Assembly (NCBI GenBank): GCA_950295325.1
Contig: OX485809.1
Span: forward strand, 8,058,001-8,122,000
Source of the DNA: Polytrichum commune
Taxonomy: Eukaryota; Streptophyta; Polytrichopsida; Polytrichales; Polytrichaceae
DNA: 64,000 nt
Direction: 5' to 3'
In this document: positions 1 through 13,703 of the stretch, one piece after another
How the letters are laid out: each line of letters opens with the position of its first letter
Numbering within the stretch: position 1 is the first letter of the stretch
The notes under the pieces: generated by a model
Seen by the model: the letters and a program-made list of their open reading frames with translations, nothing else
What the model was told of the DNA's origin: nothing
Database searches by the model: none
Made by a program: the position numbers and the translations under genes

Positions 1-54
1 ATTATCTTCTGGAGATTGGTCCTGGCTATTAATAGCAGGGATGTTTCACTACAG

Positions 55-3000
55 GACCCTGCCTTCAAGTGCTTCTAGTGATGGGTCAGGCTATGGATAC
101 TCTGACAAGGTGAATGCTCTTGTTTTTTCATTATAAAGCTCATGTCCCCAAGATTATGTCAACTGGTCCGAAATCCAGGATGCTGATTGGCAAATCTCAT
201 GTACTTATACTATGCCCACATAGGCAACAATACATTATGTATTTCTTTGACTATGCATTTCAATTTAAATCCACACCTTAAAGAAGATATATAAAGTTAT
301 AGGGTTATTATTAGTTCAAGTGGTCCTTCCTATCTTTGACTTGTCTTTGGGACCCAATTGAAGGAATTATTTCTCTTCAGCTTGCAGATGGAATGACAGT
401 GAGGGTGGGAAGAGTCCATGTGATACTAGAAACCAAGGGTGGAACCAGCAGTCAAGGAAGAGCTACCCGGTAGGTGCTGTGTTTCTTTTATTAGATTTTG
501 TACATATTCTGGTTTCAATTAAAGTCTACTGAAAATATCCGATTTGGGTTACCTTAGCAAGTTGTGAAGCCCTGAGTGGATGTTATTCAAGAGATCTTTG
601 AGGTTCATGTACATGCATCTGGTTTAGACCTTCAATCTTGAGATAAAGGTTGTGCATAATTTTGTGCTTGGAAGCCATGGATCCTTACTATTGGCAACTA
701 TAAGTGTGTTGGCTTAAAGGATTTTGTGGAAGCTGAAATTTATTGTGTGGTAAGTGTAGGACCCCTGAAGTGGCCTCCATTACTATGAGAAATTTGGAGC
801 TCTACACTACCAATGACAGATGGGAGGTAAGATATATAGGTCAATCCTCTATATAGCCTTCGGTTTTACTTGTAACAGTATGTAGAAGACTGAACAAATT
901 AGTTTTCATTGCACAAAAGGTGGACTTGCAGGTTCTCGTTACAATGTGCTTTGTCAGTGAGTATAATATTCGTCAAACTTTTCAATTAATACACAAAGAT
1001 GCACAACCTACAGGATTTGTTTCTAACCTGTACTGGGTCTACATGGTTGGATAGATTGAACCACTCAACCAAGCAAGAGAGTTTTCAACAAATAGGGGAG
1101 CCATCTATGTTTTTAAGGTGAGTTGATTCACTGGAGTATTTGACCTTTGTCGTCCTGTTTTCTCAAATATTATATGAGCAGTAGGTTAGGGCCACTTTGC
1201 TCCAGATCGTGAGGATCAAAAATGAAAAAATGGATAAAAAATCACAGATGGAGCTGTCTTTTTTATTCACTGAAAGATTACAAATGTGCTTTATAGTCGT
1301 GTGCAATGGTATGCAACGGAATTACTGAAACCTTGAGAGAAAGAACTTTAAATTGATGTTAACAAGTCCTTCACAAAGTTCTTACTTGCGAGCCTTGCAA
1401 CCTCCTTTTGTATAGCAAATGAACAATGCATGTTTCTATGTGAGAAAGGCTTGGGGAAGAGTCAAAGAGGAAGATTGAAGCTAGCAAAGAATTACATATA
1501 TGAAAAGCCCTAGATTATGAGTAAACTGTAAGAAGTTGCATGCATATAGGGACTACCATTATGGCGTGTTCATCAAATATCTCGCAGTCCGTCAACATGG
1601 TCCATTTTCACTTTACACTGAGCTTGAGGGCCATCAATTACAAAATTGGATTACTATATCCTACGGTACTGCCTTCGGATGAATTTCAAGGGCTCTTAGA
1701 ACTTCATGGTCACGGCTCTTGGTCCGTGTGTAAATTGGCACTTAGTACGAAGGTGCAAAGTGGTTCCTACCAAATATATACTGGTTACAATTCAGAATCA
1801 TAATTTCCATTGTACATTGCTTATAAGGGCCGTCTATTCATTTCAGATGTTCATTTATTTTCTCCTAAATGCAGAAACTAGAATGGGAATCACTTACTGT
1901 TGACCTTCTTCCACCTAAAGACGTGTACACAAGAAGCCAAGAGAGGGAAGACCCAAATTGGGATGCCCATGAAGAAAGGACCTGGAGAGGAGAGCGGCTA
2001 TTTGACAAAGTGTCTGGATCTGCCTATGTAAGTACCAGTGGTAGACTAGTATCACCTGATTTTGATACCACTTGGGTATATTGAATGAGGATTTTTTTTA
2101 ATTTTTAATTTTAAAAAATTAAATTTATGACCAGTAGGGTAATGGTATTTGAGGATGTTTTTGTTTCTGATACCATTCGGGAACCTTCATACCTAGGTAA
2201 TCTAGTATGAATATGGTATTAGGATGGTATCAACCCAAATAATGACTTGGTTATACAAAGATTCTTTCATCTTGTGATATCCACCAAGTACCAATAGTTG
2301 ACTGGTTTGTTATGTTACTAGCTGGGTAGGTCCTTTCATGTCATTCTTGATATTGGATATTGATACCATGCATTCACCTATATACTGGTCCAACATTTGG
2401 CAGTACTCTTAATTCTCGTTAGAAATTGTTTTTGATCATCAAGAAATTGCAAATACTTTGCATGAATATATTTCGCTGCAAATAACCTGTGTTTATGGTT
2501 TTGATAATGTGTGGTCAAGTGCCTGAAATGGCTTTGAATTTCTGATGGACTCATATTGGTGTGCTTGCAGATTACAATACATAGGACAGTGTTGAATAAA
2601 CCTTATGGACTCGAGGTGCAGATACATATACCACAAATTTCATGCCCAAGATTGAGTGAGCCAGGTAAGATAAGGCCCCATTTACAGTAAAAAGGTTTAG
2701 AGCTTGAAGAAAAGAGCCTCCTCATTCGCAGAATGGAGCCTCTTAGGCATGCTTGTTCAATCAAATCTATTTGACAAGCTCAGTCAAACTCTAGGCCTCC
2801 TCCAAGAGGTAGCTTAGGAATGACAAGGGTTCAAGCTCTCATTTTGTGAGCCCCAAGCATTTCAAGCATTTCTTCAGCTTGTCATGCATGCTTCTTTGTT
2901 TAGTCTCACCCCCCCCCCCCCCCCCCCCCTTCATATCTCACTTGCACGGTCACTCAAAATATTCAGGGCTTGAAGATTGGTTGACTTCTCAATTATTTGA

Positions 3001-6000
3001 GCTTTGGATGAAAGCTTGCCAACTCCAAGTATAAAACTCTTGAAAATTGCAAGTTTGAGGTCTCAACTCGAGCTCTAGTGTAAAGGGAGTCTAACGCTTT
3101 GTTCCTTTAGTCATATTGAGTCGACCTTGTGGAGCGCCACTAATTATTGTTAATATTCTTCATTTATTGACCAACAAATGGGCATAGGGACACATGCCCA
3201 GGCAAAGTGAAGTAAGAAGCAGTTAACTCTCAGGTCTTAAATGGGGACTTGTTGTGTAGGCTTACATGCATTACTGAGATTTATGACTGGAGTCACCATC
3301 GCCATGAACAGGGAAGATGCAAACGTTAGAAGTATTCAGGTGCAGACTCTCACTTTGCTACCTTCACCTAGTTTGTCAATCTAGTGGTAGAGAATAGTTC
3401 CAACTAAAACTCCATTGAACTAGGTTAAGTGAAATCAATTAGGGCTTCAACTTTCCTAAGTGAGCCTTTATTATTGCTTCACTTAAGTTGTCTAGTTTGC
3501 TTTTACGTAAGCTGATGTTGCAATGCCCTAATCTAGCCATCACATTGTCATGTACAGGCTTTAAATGAGGCAGGGCGGAAAGTTATTGGCTTAAAAATTG
3601 ATGACATCTTCTTGGGTGTCAAGGACTCAGGTAAGTGACCTTGGCCTGGAAAAAGTCGTGAGTACTACTGAAAATTTGGTCTTAAATTGGTCTTCAAGAG
3701 GAAGTTAGGTAGTGAGATTGATGAAAAATTTAGGCTCCAATAAATTTAGGAAATTGTTTTAGGGAGAAAAAATAAAATATACCAGTGAGCTAATCCAGCT
3801 CACCTGTGGCATTTGATCTTCTGTGATGGCAATAGTACTTTACACATATGTGGGCAAGAGTCTTAATTGGAATATAGTATGTCGTTGACTGCCTTGAAGG
3901 TGAGATCTGCTGTTCAAATAAATGAGGCTTTGTTCTGAATCAGGATGCATATTGGTTGAGAATTAACTGAAGCATGAGACTTGTGAGCTGATTCATAGAT
4001 TGTATCATACATGTGCAGGTCTACAGCTAGAAGTTGTCCTGAAACTCCTTCACTATGTTCAAGTAAGTCATGTGCTCTAAAAATGATCCATTTTAAGAGT
4101 GATTGGAAGAAAGAATATAGAACCCTCAAAGCTGATATCTTGAAGGCCCTGTGTGATAAGTCATCAATGAGCAGCTGTGCCTATTATTTTTACTGATATT
4201 TTACGAAATGGTGGAAAATTTTAGATAGTGTCAGCAAAGAAAATTGATGAGCGCTCCTGACTTACATGCTTTGACATTGCAGGCAAGTATAGTTGAGGAC
4301 AATTGCATAAGGACCATGGCCCAGTGCGTTATAGGATCCTTTGCCGTTAGGTAATTTATTTCTTGACGCTCTTTGAAATCCCATTGAATTCTACAGATTG
4401 GTGCAATTTGGCTATTGAGAATACACTGTTGCCTGAGCACGCAAGGTAGTTTGTTTGTCCTCCATTTCAAACTACTTGCTAATCCTTGTTAGTAAGGAGT
4501 TTGTGAGAACCTTGGATGTGTTATCTGCATTTATGTACTTATTTATAATCAAGTTACCAAGTTGCAAACAACAGTTTTTGACCTTAAGAGATTTAGGGTT
4601 CGTATCCATTAATTTTATCTGATTTTGCAGGGATATGTCAACACAAGCATCATGTACACTGATACAACCAAGCATGAGAAATCCTGATGCAAACACTAAA
4701 CCACCTGTACCTGCATTTGGTAAGTTTGCTTCCCTTACGACCAATAGAGATTCCTAAATCTGAGCTCTTCTTTATGTCACATATTCATAGCTGAGTTCAG
4801 TTCTTTTTTCCAGCCAATGAGAAGCTATGGCCAAGAGTTCATCCATATGAGAGCTGGATGGTGTCTAAAACTGCAACAACGCCTATGTTAAGTATGTACA
4901 CATCTCAAATAACACCATCACCTGCATCACCGACTCTGACCTCACAGATGGTTTTACAGTGCAATCCTTTGAAGGTATTATAACTTCTGGTTTTCATTCC
5001 CTTCAATTTGCTATCGTCTCGCTTGGACATGAAGTCCAAAGATTTTGTGTTGATCGGATGTAAGAGGTTAAAGAAGTTTAAATATGAAAGAGATAATATT
5101 TCTGATGGTTCTACATGCTCTATATCATATACTTCCAGGAGCAGCTTGCCATTTGGCCCAAGGCGTCAACACCTATATACTAAGTAAGGGTCATTAGCAA
5201 AATATAGGCTCTGACAAATTATGATAAGTTCATCAAGTATGAAAGTATAAAGTGTTATAATATGAGTATTAGATGTAAAAATGAGGTATCATAAGGTATA
5301 AAAGGAATAATGTCATATAATGATGTTTTTGAAAAGTCTTATTATATCTTAGACCCATGCACAATGAATCTCTATGAATCTTCTCTTTTTATCCATTGCT
5401 TGCAGAAAGTATGGAGGTGAACTATGCCAAATAAAATACGATTGGAGTTAGCTTCTGGAGTCCTTTGCAACAAAACCAAATCCATTGAGAGAATAAGTTT
5501 TGTGCAATAAAAATATGCATTTCTTAATGAGAATAAAGCATTTATAATAAACGCATGTTGCCACCCCAGGCCATCTGGTTGAAAATTATGTGTGATAAGA
5601 GAATTATAACGTTGGTGTTGCCACTTATTGTATTCTTCATCATTTGTCGGCAGCAGAAATAAGACTAAAATATGTGCCCTTGTCACTTGCAGATCATCTT
5701 CAAGGAGAAGACACTCTTTCAAATTGTATCTCTCATAGCAGAGTGTGTAGTTCTTGAATCTGCAGTGGTATTACCAGACAAATCACTGCATGCTGCATAC
5801 ATTACCCTTAAGGAGCTCGAACTTTCCATTCCTATCAATGGAGGCCTTATTGATGCGTCTGATAGAGATGGACCCTTCGCTGGAGTGAGACTCCGTATTG
5901 CTGGGTTCATGATGGCAAAAAGTCCATTTCTGAACTTCCGAACATTGGAGCTCGAGAAGGATCCCGGATGCAATAGGATATGGAAGGGAAATCCTGTGGA

Positions 6001-9000
6001 TTCAAGCCACCAAAGGTAGAGAATCTGGTGTCTTTGTATTGAAATAAGAGTTTGTTGTGGTGATGGAAATTGTTGTAGTGTACTCAGGTCCAACATCAGG
6101 CCAATTGCTGGAGTGATAATTGGGACTCATCTCCACCTTGCAAGTGATGTGGGGTTCTATTCTCCACTGACCTATGCTAGTGTTTCTTGCGATGGGTCTA
6201 CCCAATCCTTGTAGGGGTCACTGGGTCAACCAATAATCTTTAAAGTTATTCATACTGAGGGGCTTGGTGTTCCTGTTAGAGGGGAGGAACAACAGGTGAT
6301 TAACTGGTGATCCTGGTAGAGGGGAGGAACAATTGGTGATTAATCAGCGACCCTGGTTGCGTTGGTAGAAAAAGTACATCTCTTAATTGAGGCAGTAAAA
6401 TGTGGGCGAAGAGACTCTATAGTTCATGCTAGTGTTTCCCAGTATGGTCCACCCAATTGTTGTGGTGGTCACTAGGTCAACCGATCATCGTCAAAGTTGT
6501 GGGTGCCAAGGGGTTTAATGAGCTGAGTATGGTAGGAACAATGGGCGATTGAGTGACCCTGGTTACGGTTGCTAGAATGAGTCCACCTTTTAATGAGGTA
6601 GTAGCAGCCTGCATCCAAGGAGACTCTATAGCTCATGCTAGTGTTACCTTCTATGGACCATCTATTCATTGTGGGGGTCATCGGGTCAATCAGTCATCTT
6701 AAAAGTTGTGGGTACCAAGGGTCTTGACAAACGTGATAGGGGGGAGAAACAATTGGTGATCAAGTTGCCCTGGTTACAGTTGCTAAAATAAGTACACCTC
6801 TTAGTTGACACAGTAGCCTGCGGGCAAAGAGACTTCATACTTCATGCTAGTGTTTCTAGGTATGGTCCACCCAATCCTTGTGGGGTCACTGGATCAACTG
6901 GTCATCTTAACATTTTTGTGTACCAAGTGGCTTGGCGAACCTTTTAACGGAGGAATAACAGGTGATCAGGTTGCTTGGAGACAACTGTTCGAAAGAAGTC
7001 CACCTCTTGATTGAGCAGTAGCTTGTGGGCGAAAAAAGTATAATTAATGCTCGTGTTGGCAAACATAGGTGTTCTCATTTTTATTTTTATTTTTTTCAAT
7101 TTACTCAGGTCCATTTGTGGTGTGGTTGTGAAGGTGGGTAGTGCGAGCAGCTCACGCAACAATTGCTCTGGAAATTGGAACAAGTTGTGAGGATTCAGTG
7201 CCTGGAAGGAACTGGGATGCGGGTCTATGGCACTGTGTTGAGATGAGTGATCTGGGCGTGGAAGCAGCAATGCTCTCAGCTGATGGAAAGCCTTTAATGA
7301 CCTTTTTGCCTGCAGGCGGGATTGTTCGGATTGGTATTTCTTGCAAATTCTGCAAAGCACACGTGTCGAAGGAACAATATAATTTCTTAGTGACAACCTA
7401 CAGATTTGCAGTAAAAGTTGCTGATGCTTTCTGGCAGCTGGGCAAGTCAGTGACACGCACGGAGATACAAATGAACATGCCTACTACAACTGTGCTGACA
7501 GAAAATGGTCCAAGAGGGTTGCTAGATATGGCTCCTACTGACACCTCAGTGATCATAAATATGAGTGCTCTCGAGCTCACATTACTGACATATATCCCTG
7601 GTCAAAAAATCAAGGACAGTTCTCCGGTGGCAAAGCTTTTGAGTTGGGAGGTTTTCTTAAGTGTGAACCATAAAAGCCTGGGTGGGGCAGCCATTGTCAC
7701 CTCCAAGCTCCATTGGCAAGATTTTCAAGTGGAGTGCAAACAACCTGCAGAGGTTGTAACTTCAACTTCAACTTCGCTTCATGGCACTCCAACACCAACA
7801 CACATGATGCCGTTCATGAAAAATCATGTTTCATCCAATATTTCTCTTTCAAGGAGCTCTGAAGAGAGCTCATTGACTGAATCAAGTGTTAATTCCAGCA
7901 GATCAGCCAGCATGGAAAGAATTGATCCCCAGGTGGGTGAAATTAGGGAACCACCTCAGAAAGTAGAATCTGAGGAAGAAGAAGAGCTATCCATTCATAC
8001 TCCTACACAGGAGAAATTAAGCACTATTGTTTGGATTGGAAAAGACAGAAGCAGCATGTCACCAGTTCAAAGAGAGGGGATGTCAGATGATTCAGGTGAA
8101 TCTCCACAAACTCCATTTCTCGATATAAATATAGAGACCGTGTTTCCATCTTACAAGGGAAATTTGGGCAGTGATCATGGTGGTCACAAGCTGCAAGTGG
8201 TTGCCAAAGTGGGCGGTATAAGGTCGGGAGGAAGCATGTGTCATTTCGAATCCCTGTTGCACAGGTATGGAGTGCTTGGTCCTGGTGGAGTTCCAGGAGA
8301 CAAAGTCAAGAAATTGTTGAAGAATTTCTCTGATGGACCTCTGGGAAAGTTATGGTCATCTCCAAGCACGGTGGCAGGTACTACTTATGATGATGTGTCA
8401 TTTTTTGTATGCTCTGTATAAATGTTTTTTTGGAGATATCTCTTTTGAACGACCTCTGAGACTATCCCTCTATAGGCTTTAGAGTTTGTCAATCACATGG
8501 CAATTATATGTTGATTAAATGTCAATATTATGTTGCTTATATGTCAATTATATGGCAAGTTCCGAGTTTGACAAGTATTAGCTTCTATGGGGCATGTGAA
8601 ATTACTTCAGTGACAAAAGAAGATGAAATTAGGATTATTTTCATGCAATAAGGTAGACGGGTGTTATTCCAACATAGCAATAATTTTAGACACCTGTATT
8701 TAAGTTATTCATGGGCAAGTATGGATCTAAGAGCGGACACCAAACAAACATGTGTTTTGAAAGAGATTGGACTACGTGCTCATAATATGTAACCACTCTA
8801 GGCTCAATAGTAAACATAATTGGGGGGACTTATACGATCATTTAATAGCTATGAGAATCTTCACTTTCACAATTAATCGGATAATTATAGATTATTTTCA
8901 GGCAATAATTTTGTGTGGAGCATGTGCAATGTACATTTTTGACAAAAAAAGATGACATTAGGATCACTTTTATGCAAGTAAATTTCTAATATCATCATTG

Positions 9001-11480
9001 GTGCAGGTGATACAGGGATCCATCTAAATGACAAGAATCCATGGGATGTAAGCTTATTTGAATTTGTGGACCTAGACATTCAGCTTCTGGATTGGCTATA
9101 TGCGTTGGAGGGGATTGAAATTGGAAGTGAGCCCATTTTGTCAAAGACAGAATGCATTGATAATACTGTGAAGCAAGATGGCTGGTACACCACATTTCGG
9201 TGCCTGCAGTTTGTAGGTCGGGGGAACAAGCTTTTGAGCAAGGCAGCCACAAGTGAAGAAGTCAAGTCACCCAATCCTGTACAGAACCTAATTGTGAGTA
9301 TTTTTATTGCCTTGAGTCATCATACCCTGTGTGTGTGATAATTTAGCTGGCCACAATACAAAGCTATGTTGGGGACTAATGAAAGAGTTCGTTTTAAGTT
9401 CTTTGATTTGAAGCTAATTCTATGCTGCTAGCTTGTTTTGACAAGGCTGATGCTTCACTATCCATTGCTTGCATTGATGTTTCTCCTAGTCATACTAAGC
9501 CATTTCTCATGAGCTAATTGATGATGTTGCTAGTGAATATTTATGTGATGATGTGGACTTTCGGCAGATGAGAATAGAAGGAATTCAAGCTGTGAAGCAT
9601 GACTTGCAATCACGATGCCAAACAGATATTGGAGATGAACCACTGAAAAAGATCAGAAAACTGGACAGTCTTCCTAATGTTACCACCACAAGCGGGTTGA
9701 ATTTGGAAGTTGCATTGGTGGAACGAGGTGACGAAGTGGGCACCAAATTTGGTATGGGTGACTGGATTGTGGAGAGCTTCCAGGCTGGTGTACAGGAACC
9801 GGTAAGTTGAAGGATCTTCTGTGTATTTGAGAAATGTAAAGAACTGGATGTCCATTTAGCATCACCAGCCTAATAGTGCCACTTACCCCATAATGAAGGC
9901 TATGCCTGGGTTACACTTTAGCGTTTATGCTATTTAGTGTCACTTGCTATTTGAAATTATGCAATGCTATAAATTCTTGCCAGAGATTCCAGTTTCTACC
10001 AAGAAAGGTCATGTAGGGTTTTCGGAACATTAGAGTTAAGCTATCCTTCGATTCGACCGGATTCTGAGTTGGGATTTGGCTGTTTTGCATAGAAGACTTT
10101 CCATGTTTGGTAAGTTTTTAGTGCATGCTTGGAGTTGGTGCGGAGGCATGAATCAGGAATTTTTTATATCTCTTCATTGAGGGCCAAACTCATTTTAGCA
10201 CTTCTTGGCAACCGACTCCTGAACACAACTCCGGTTGAATTAAAGAATAACTCTATTATAGAACATATACAACTTGGTAAAAACTTACATTCTAGATAAA
10301 AATTTATAGCATGGCATAAGTCCGAATAGTTATTGACACTAAGTACCATAAGCAGGGTTGTGGTCAACAAGTCTTGATGATTAGTGTAACCCTATGACAC
10401 TTGGTAATAGTATTCTCAAAAATTCTCTTGGCATGAGAATGCTCACACGCCCGCTCAGGGGGTGCGGGTGGGGGGTGTCTCTGACTTTTAATAAACAGTT
10501 GAACTAGTATTCCGGTTGACTAATCAAGTTGACCGTGGAAAAATCCACCTGACTGCTAAGATGCAGCGGTCGAGCAGTTTTACATACATTAATTTTCTTT
10601 CTGTCATATGAGACAACCCTGAGGTGTAGAAGTTGTTGTGCCAAGAATTGTGCCATTTGATATAATCTTTCTTTTTTGAAACTAACAATCCAGTTACAGG
10701 TTTGGGACTTATCTTTCTACTATTGCCTGTTTAGGTCAAGATTGGTGGAACGAGACAAGAGTTGGAGGCCTTTGTTGAACTCTGCAAAGCTGAAATCAAG
10801 GCAGCCAGCCGAGTGGCCACTGGTTTAATGAAGTTGTTCAAAGCTGAGCCCATTATCCCCCCATCTGCAATTGAGCATCTCAGCAATCTTGGTAAGGAAG
10901 TGACTTCTACTCAACAAGTATGATACTAAAAAATTATAACAATTAATATTTTCTGTACCCTATCCACTGTTGCAGATTACTAAGGTGAGAAACGCCACAT
11001 TATCCTGTAATACTACACATATTCCCAGGTGTAATTGCACATTTATAATTGTGTATCTCATATCAACATCATCATCCTTCCAAGATTTTATTTTTGGTTT
11101 TTATTTTGTTTTTATTTTGTTTTTATTTTAACATAAGAAAGAGTTTCCTTCTGTTCTGGACAGGTAGTAGCAGATTAGAAAGTGCCCTCACTCCAGAGAA
11201 CAAGGGATTGTCTGGAGAGCTTGCCCCTTCCAATTTACCAATGTCAAGTAAGCAGGAGAAAGACTTGGCTGAATTGGAGCATGCCATCCTTACATCTCAA
11301 TCTCTATGTACGAAGATCAGTAACCCAGAAAGATGGGTTAAGGAAGAGAAGTCGTTCTTCTGCTGTAAACCCAATGTTCGAGATACGACTCCTGTTGCTG
11401 AGCTGAGAGGACTTCAAAACCAAATAAATATCATGAAGGCTTTGCTGGCCAGTTTAAAGAATGACAGTGCTTCAAGATGA
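55..11480 (+). CDS. Chorein-family / UHRF1BP1-like (BLTP3-type) bridge lipid-transfer protein, 3' 18 exons
   Basis: Eighteen exons join in one frame: 55-109, 381-469, 760-826, 1055-1117, 1875-2027, 2571-2664, 3260-3339, 3558-3630, 4019-4062, 4283-4350, 4631-4719, 4814-4974, 5693-6015, 7134-8377, 9007-9293, 9568-9801, 10735-10891, 11164-11480 (TGA). They give about 1198 residues; the start codon and chorein N-terminal lie before the window. Nearly all introns are GT..AG with consensus sites; the acceptor at 7132-7133 (AAG) is unusual but keeps frame. Diagnostic stretches, matched from memory to plant members of this family, are ADGMTVRVGRVHVILETKGG, ITMRNLELYTTNDRW, AREFSTNRGAIYVFKKLEWE and DLLPPKDVY. 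The 1244-bp exon ends in an acidic Ser-rich linker; the last exon is Gln/Leu-rich, perhaps coiled coil. Family members are elongated beta-groove proteins that move phospholipids at endosomal contact sites. The role in this plant is inferred. Confidence 0.72.
1590..1750. mobile_element. Relict family-B MITE (GGGCCACT type) in an intron
   Basis: This stretch of the intron 1118-1874 contains a CACTTTACACT-like left end and, inverted, CATGGTCACGGCTCTTGG followed by CCGTGTGTAAATTGGC. These match the ends of the well-preserved copy at 60662-60849. The copy is degenerate and its edges are approximate. Confidence 0.4.
2035..2265 (+). repeat. Dispersed repeat family D, copy in intron 2028-2570
   Basis: A roughly 230-bp segment with GATACCA/TGGTAT motifs: GGTAATGGTATTTGAGGATG, then GATACCATTCGGGAACCTTC, then ATGGTATCAACCCAAATAAT. 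The same words occur in reverse complement at 53390-53640 and in part at 51740-51870, both inside introns of the hydrolase gene. No coding potential is seen. It is probably a MITE, but the ends were not resolved. Confidence 0.45.
2909..2929 (+). repeat. Poly(C) tract of 21
   Basis: An uninterrupted run of 21 C in the intron 2665-3259. Runs of this length are prone to length error in sequencing as well as to real polymorphism. Confidence 0.95.
6173..7060 (+). repeat. Four-copy tandem repeat (~205-250 bp unit) inside an intron
   Basis: The phrase TATGCTAGTGTTTC or TCATGCTAGTGTT recurs at about 6173, 6423, 6633 and 6843, with a decayed start of a fifth copy near 7046. Each unit then carries GGTCCACCCAATC, a GGGGGTCACTGGGTCAAC block, a GAGGGGAGGAACAA block, a TGACCCTGGTTACG block and a GGCAAAGAGACTC block. 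The first unit is longer because a short GAGGGGAGGAACAA piece is itself duplicated. The array fills most of the intron 6016-7133 and encodes nothing recognisable. Confidence 0.85.
8649..8900 (+). mobile_element. MITE family A, copy 1 (intron 8378-9006)
   Basis: It begins TAAGGTAGAC like the other copies and contains the family words GGATCTAAGAGCGGACACC, AAAGAGATTGGACTAC and CTCAATAGTAAACATAATTG. Similar ~60-bp sequences ending in ATTAGGAT..TTT..ATGCAA lie on both sides (8588-8648 and about 8918-8979), so the element sits between two halves of an older duplication. The right end is unclear. Confidence 0.55.
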
Positions 11481-11880
11481 CCATCTTTGTGTGCAGTTTC
11501 TGACAGAACTTGATGCACGTTAGGTTGTATAATATGCATTCTTGTATGGACACTTTTTTGTATATAGATATAATGATGCAAACAAATTATGACCTGTCAA
11601 GATTCTTATCTTGAAATTCTTTGGAACATTATTATCAACAAGTTTTTAAATGGCATGGAGAATCAATACATACAATGCTGGAATTTACTCTGGAATCTGG
11701 ATTGTACAAAGTGGATACATTGTTTGCAAAGATGTTCTTCAATTGTTATATTTCTGACTCAATTGTCAGCATCACACCAAACATGTGTGCTCATCCCTGC
11801 TTACTGCCAATTGTGAACTCAGTTTCTCATCTGGACTTTGCTTCCACATTCTGAGTTTTCTTCTGCCATGGCTTCTAAGG

Positions 11881-12195
11881 TAAGCAGGCCTTAAATGGAT
11901 GCGTATGCCTCTGAACCCCTTCTCAATAAGTGCAAGATGATAGCCAATCCCAAATCGAGGCCGTAGCCATACTCGTAATTTTTGGAGCTCAAATGAATAT
12001 CTTATTCATTGTCTAAGTGAAAATTCTTGTAGACATTAAATGATCATATATGTCCCCTCATTATGTGACTATTGAGCTTAGAACGTTTAACATATTTTGG
12101 GCATGTTGTTCAATCTAATATTTTAAATACATGTCTATGTGGTGTCCATTCTTACATCCATACCTTTCACATATAGTTGTCCAATAAGATAAAAT
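11881..12195 (-). mobile_element. MITE family A, copy 2 (reverse)
   Basis: Reverse-orientation copy with AGCCAATCCCAAATCGAGGC, AATATCTTATTCATTGTC and TGACTATTGAGCTTAGAACG. These are the same ordered blocks as the full-length copy at 49341-49701. The ends are worn and the outer coordinates approximate. Confidence 0.55.
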
Positions 12196-12599
12196 GACCA
12201 TGAAGGGCCGCCTACTTTAGATTATGATGGGCACTCTAATTAATACAATACACTTGTTTTAATATACCCTTATTTAAATGTTGAGTGTAATATATACAAA
12301 CTATAATGATGTGTGCAATTAGGTTGCCTTTGCAAATAGGTTGCCTCTTTACCTGTGCAAATTACCTTGAGTCAAAACTAGAATATATTATTATTCATTT
12401 GTAGAACAACCATAATTTAAAAATAAGTATTGTATTTTATTACTATCGTAATATATATTCAAAATAGTGTGTAATGTCCATAAATTAGCGTGAGGCGCAT
12501 ATCAATGTAGATTGTTGATATTGATCAAGTTGGCTTCCAACCCAAATATATCAAGATTCCCTTGGTGCCATGACCAAAGTTGTGTTGTAACTATCATGC

Positions 12600-12860
12600 T
12601 TAGGTTAATTATACCTAGCAGATTGTGCATATCATCATCATACCACTACCATAGTTTAATGTAAGATATGTGGGTCTTATATGATAAGACGATGTGCCCT
12701 ATATTTGAGATTATGTGTTATGATGTCTGAAAAGATAATTGTTACGATGAGATTGGACTATCTACTCAAATTTGTCAACCATTTTAGGTTCAATAGTCGT
12801 AATTGGGAGCATTTATGTGATTACTTGCAAAAAAAAAACTGAAAATCCTCACTCAAGTTT
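12600..12860 (+). mobile_element. MITE family A, copy 3 (partial)
   Basis: Contains GAGATTGGACTATCTACTCA, TTGTCAACCATTTTAGGTTC and AATAGTCGTAATTGGGAGC, matching the middle of family A. No intact terminal repeat was found. Confidence 0.45.
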
Positions 12861-13703
12861 ATCTCCTACAACATTTGTATCTCAAACTCTGATAGTGACA
12901 AGTTTGAGATGACAATATTGATGATCCCCTAGTGCTAATTGGATGAGACAAAATCCAACCCAATCTCACCACCATAAATATATGTGGAATGGGATTGGAA
13001 TTGGATTCCAAGTCAAGAAAGAAAGAAATGAGACTCTAGAGCACCAAGTTAATCTAGTAAGTTGTGTGGCCCTCTTGTAAGATAATTCACTTCATCTCTA
13101 GCCGTTGGGAATCTTCTCGTCAATTAATTGTTGAAAATCGTGAAGATAGACAGTTCAAATTTCAAAAATATTAAAATATAGGTGCAAAAGTTAGAAGAGT
13201 CCAACTTTCGACACGAAATTCCAAACTTCATATCAAACCAAGTGATTTTGGCATAAAAGACAAGCAACCACATAAGATACACGTTCCTTATTTGAGCTAC
13301 GATGGTGGATAAGTTAGGACACAGCCAACAGTCTGTAGAAGTGTCTGGCTGCTCTCCAAGATTATGATCAAAGAGCCTGTGTGATGGTCACTGGCTTTGT
13401 TTGTATCGAGTCTGGCAGCAATCAAGACCATGATATTCTTCTGGCATTCCTCACATGTCTCTCCTCAGTGACATGCATAACACATGTAAAGAATATGTCC
13501 AGAAATCTGGATAATTTTGGAGATTTGATGATATAAAAATGCATAGATGGAGAACCTGTCAAAAACCTGCTGTACAGATCAGATGTATGATACAATGTTA
13601 ACTACTCTAATCCACCAATAATCTACTTTCTGACCTTCAAGCCTACACCAATAATACACCACGGCAAATTTGGAGTTGCAAGTGATCTCCAGTACCTATA
13701 ACT

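Larger units (their letters stand above)
11481..13703. other. Convergent 3' intergenic region
   Basis: This lies between the lipid-transfer gene and the oppositely transcribed SMG9 gene. It holds the 3' untranslated regions of both (ends not determined) and two family-A MITE copies. No further gene is seen. Confidence 0.6.

Noticed and set aside
1540-1803. Open frame within the intron 1118-1874
   Set aside because: It overlaps a degenerate MITE and does not join the flanking exons in phase.
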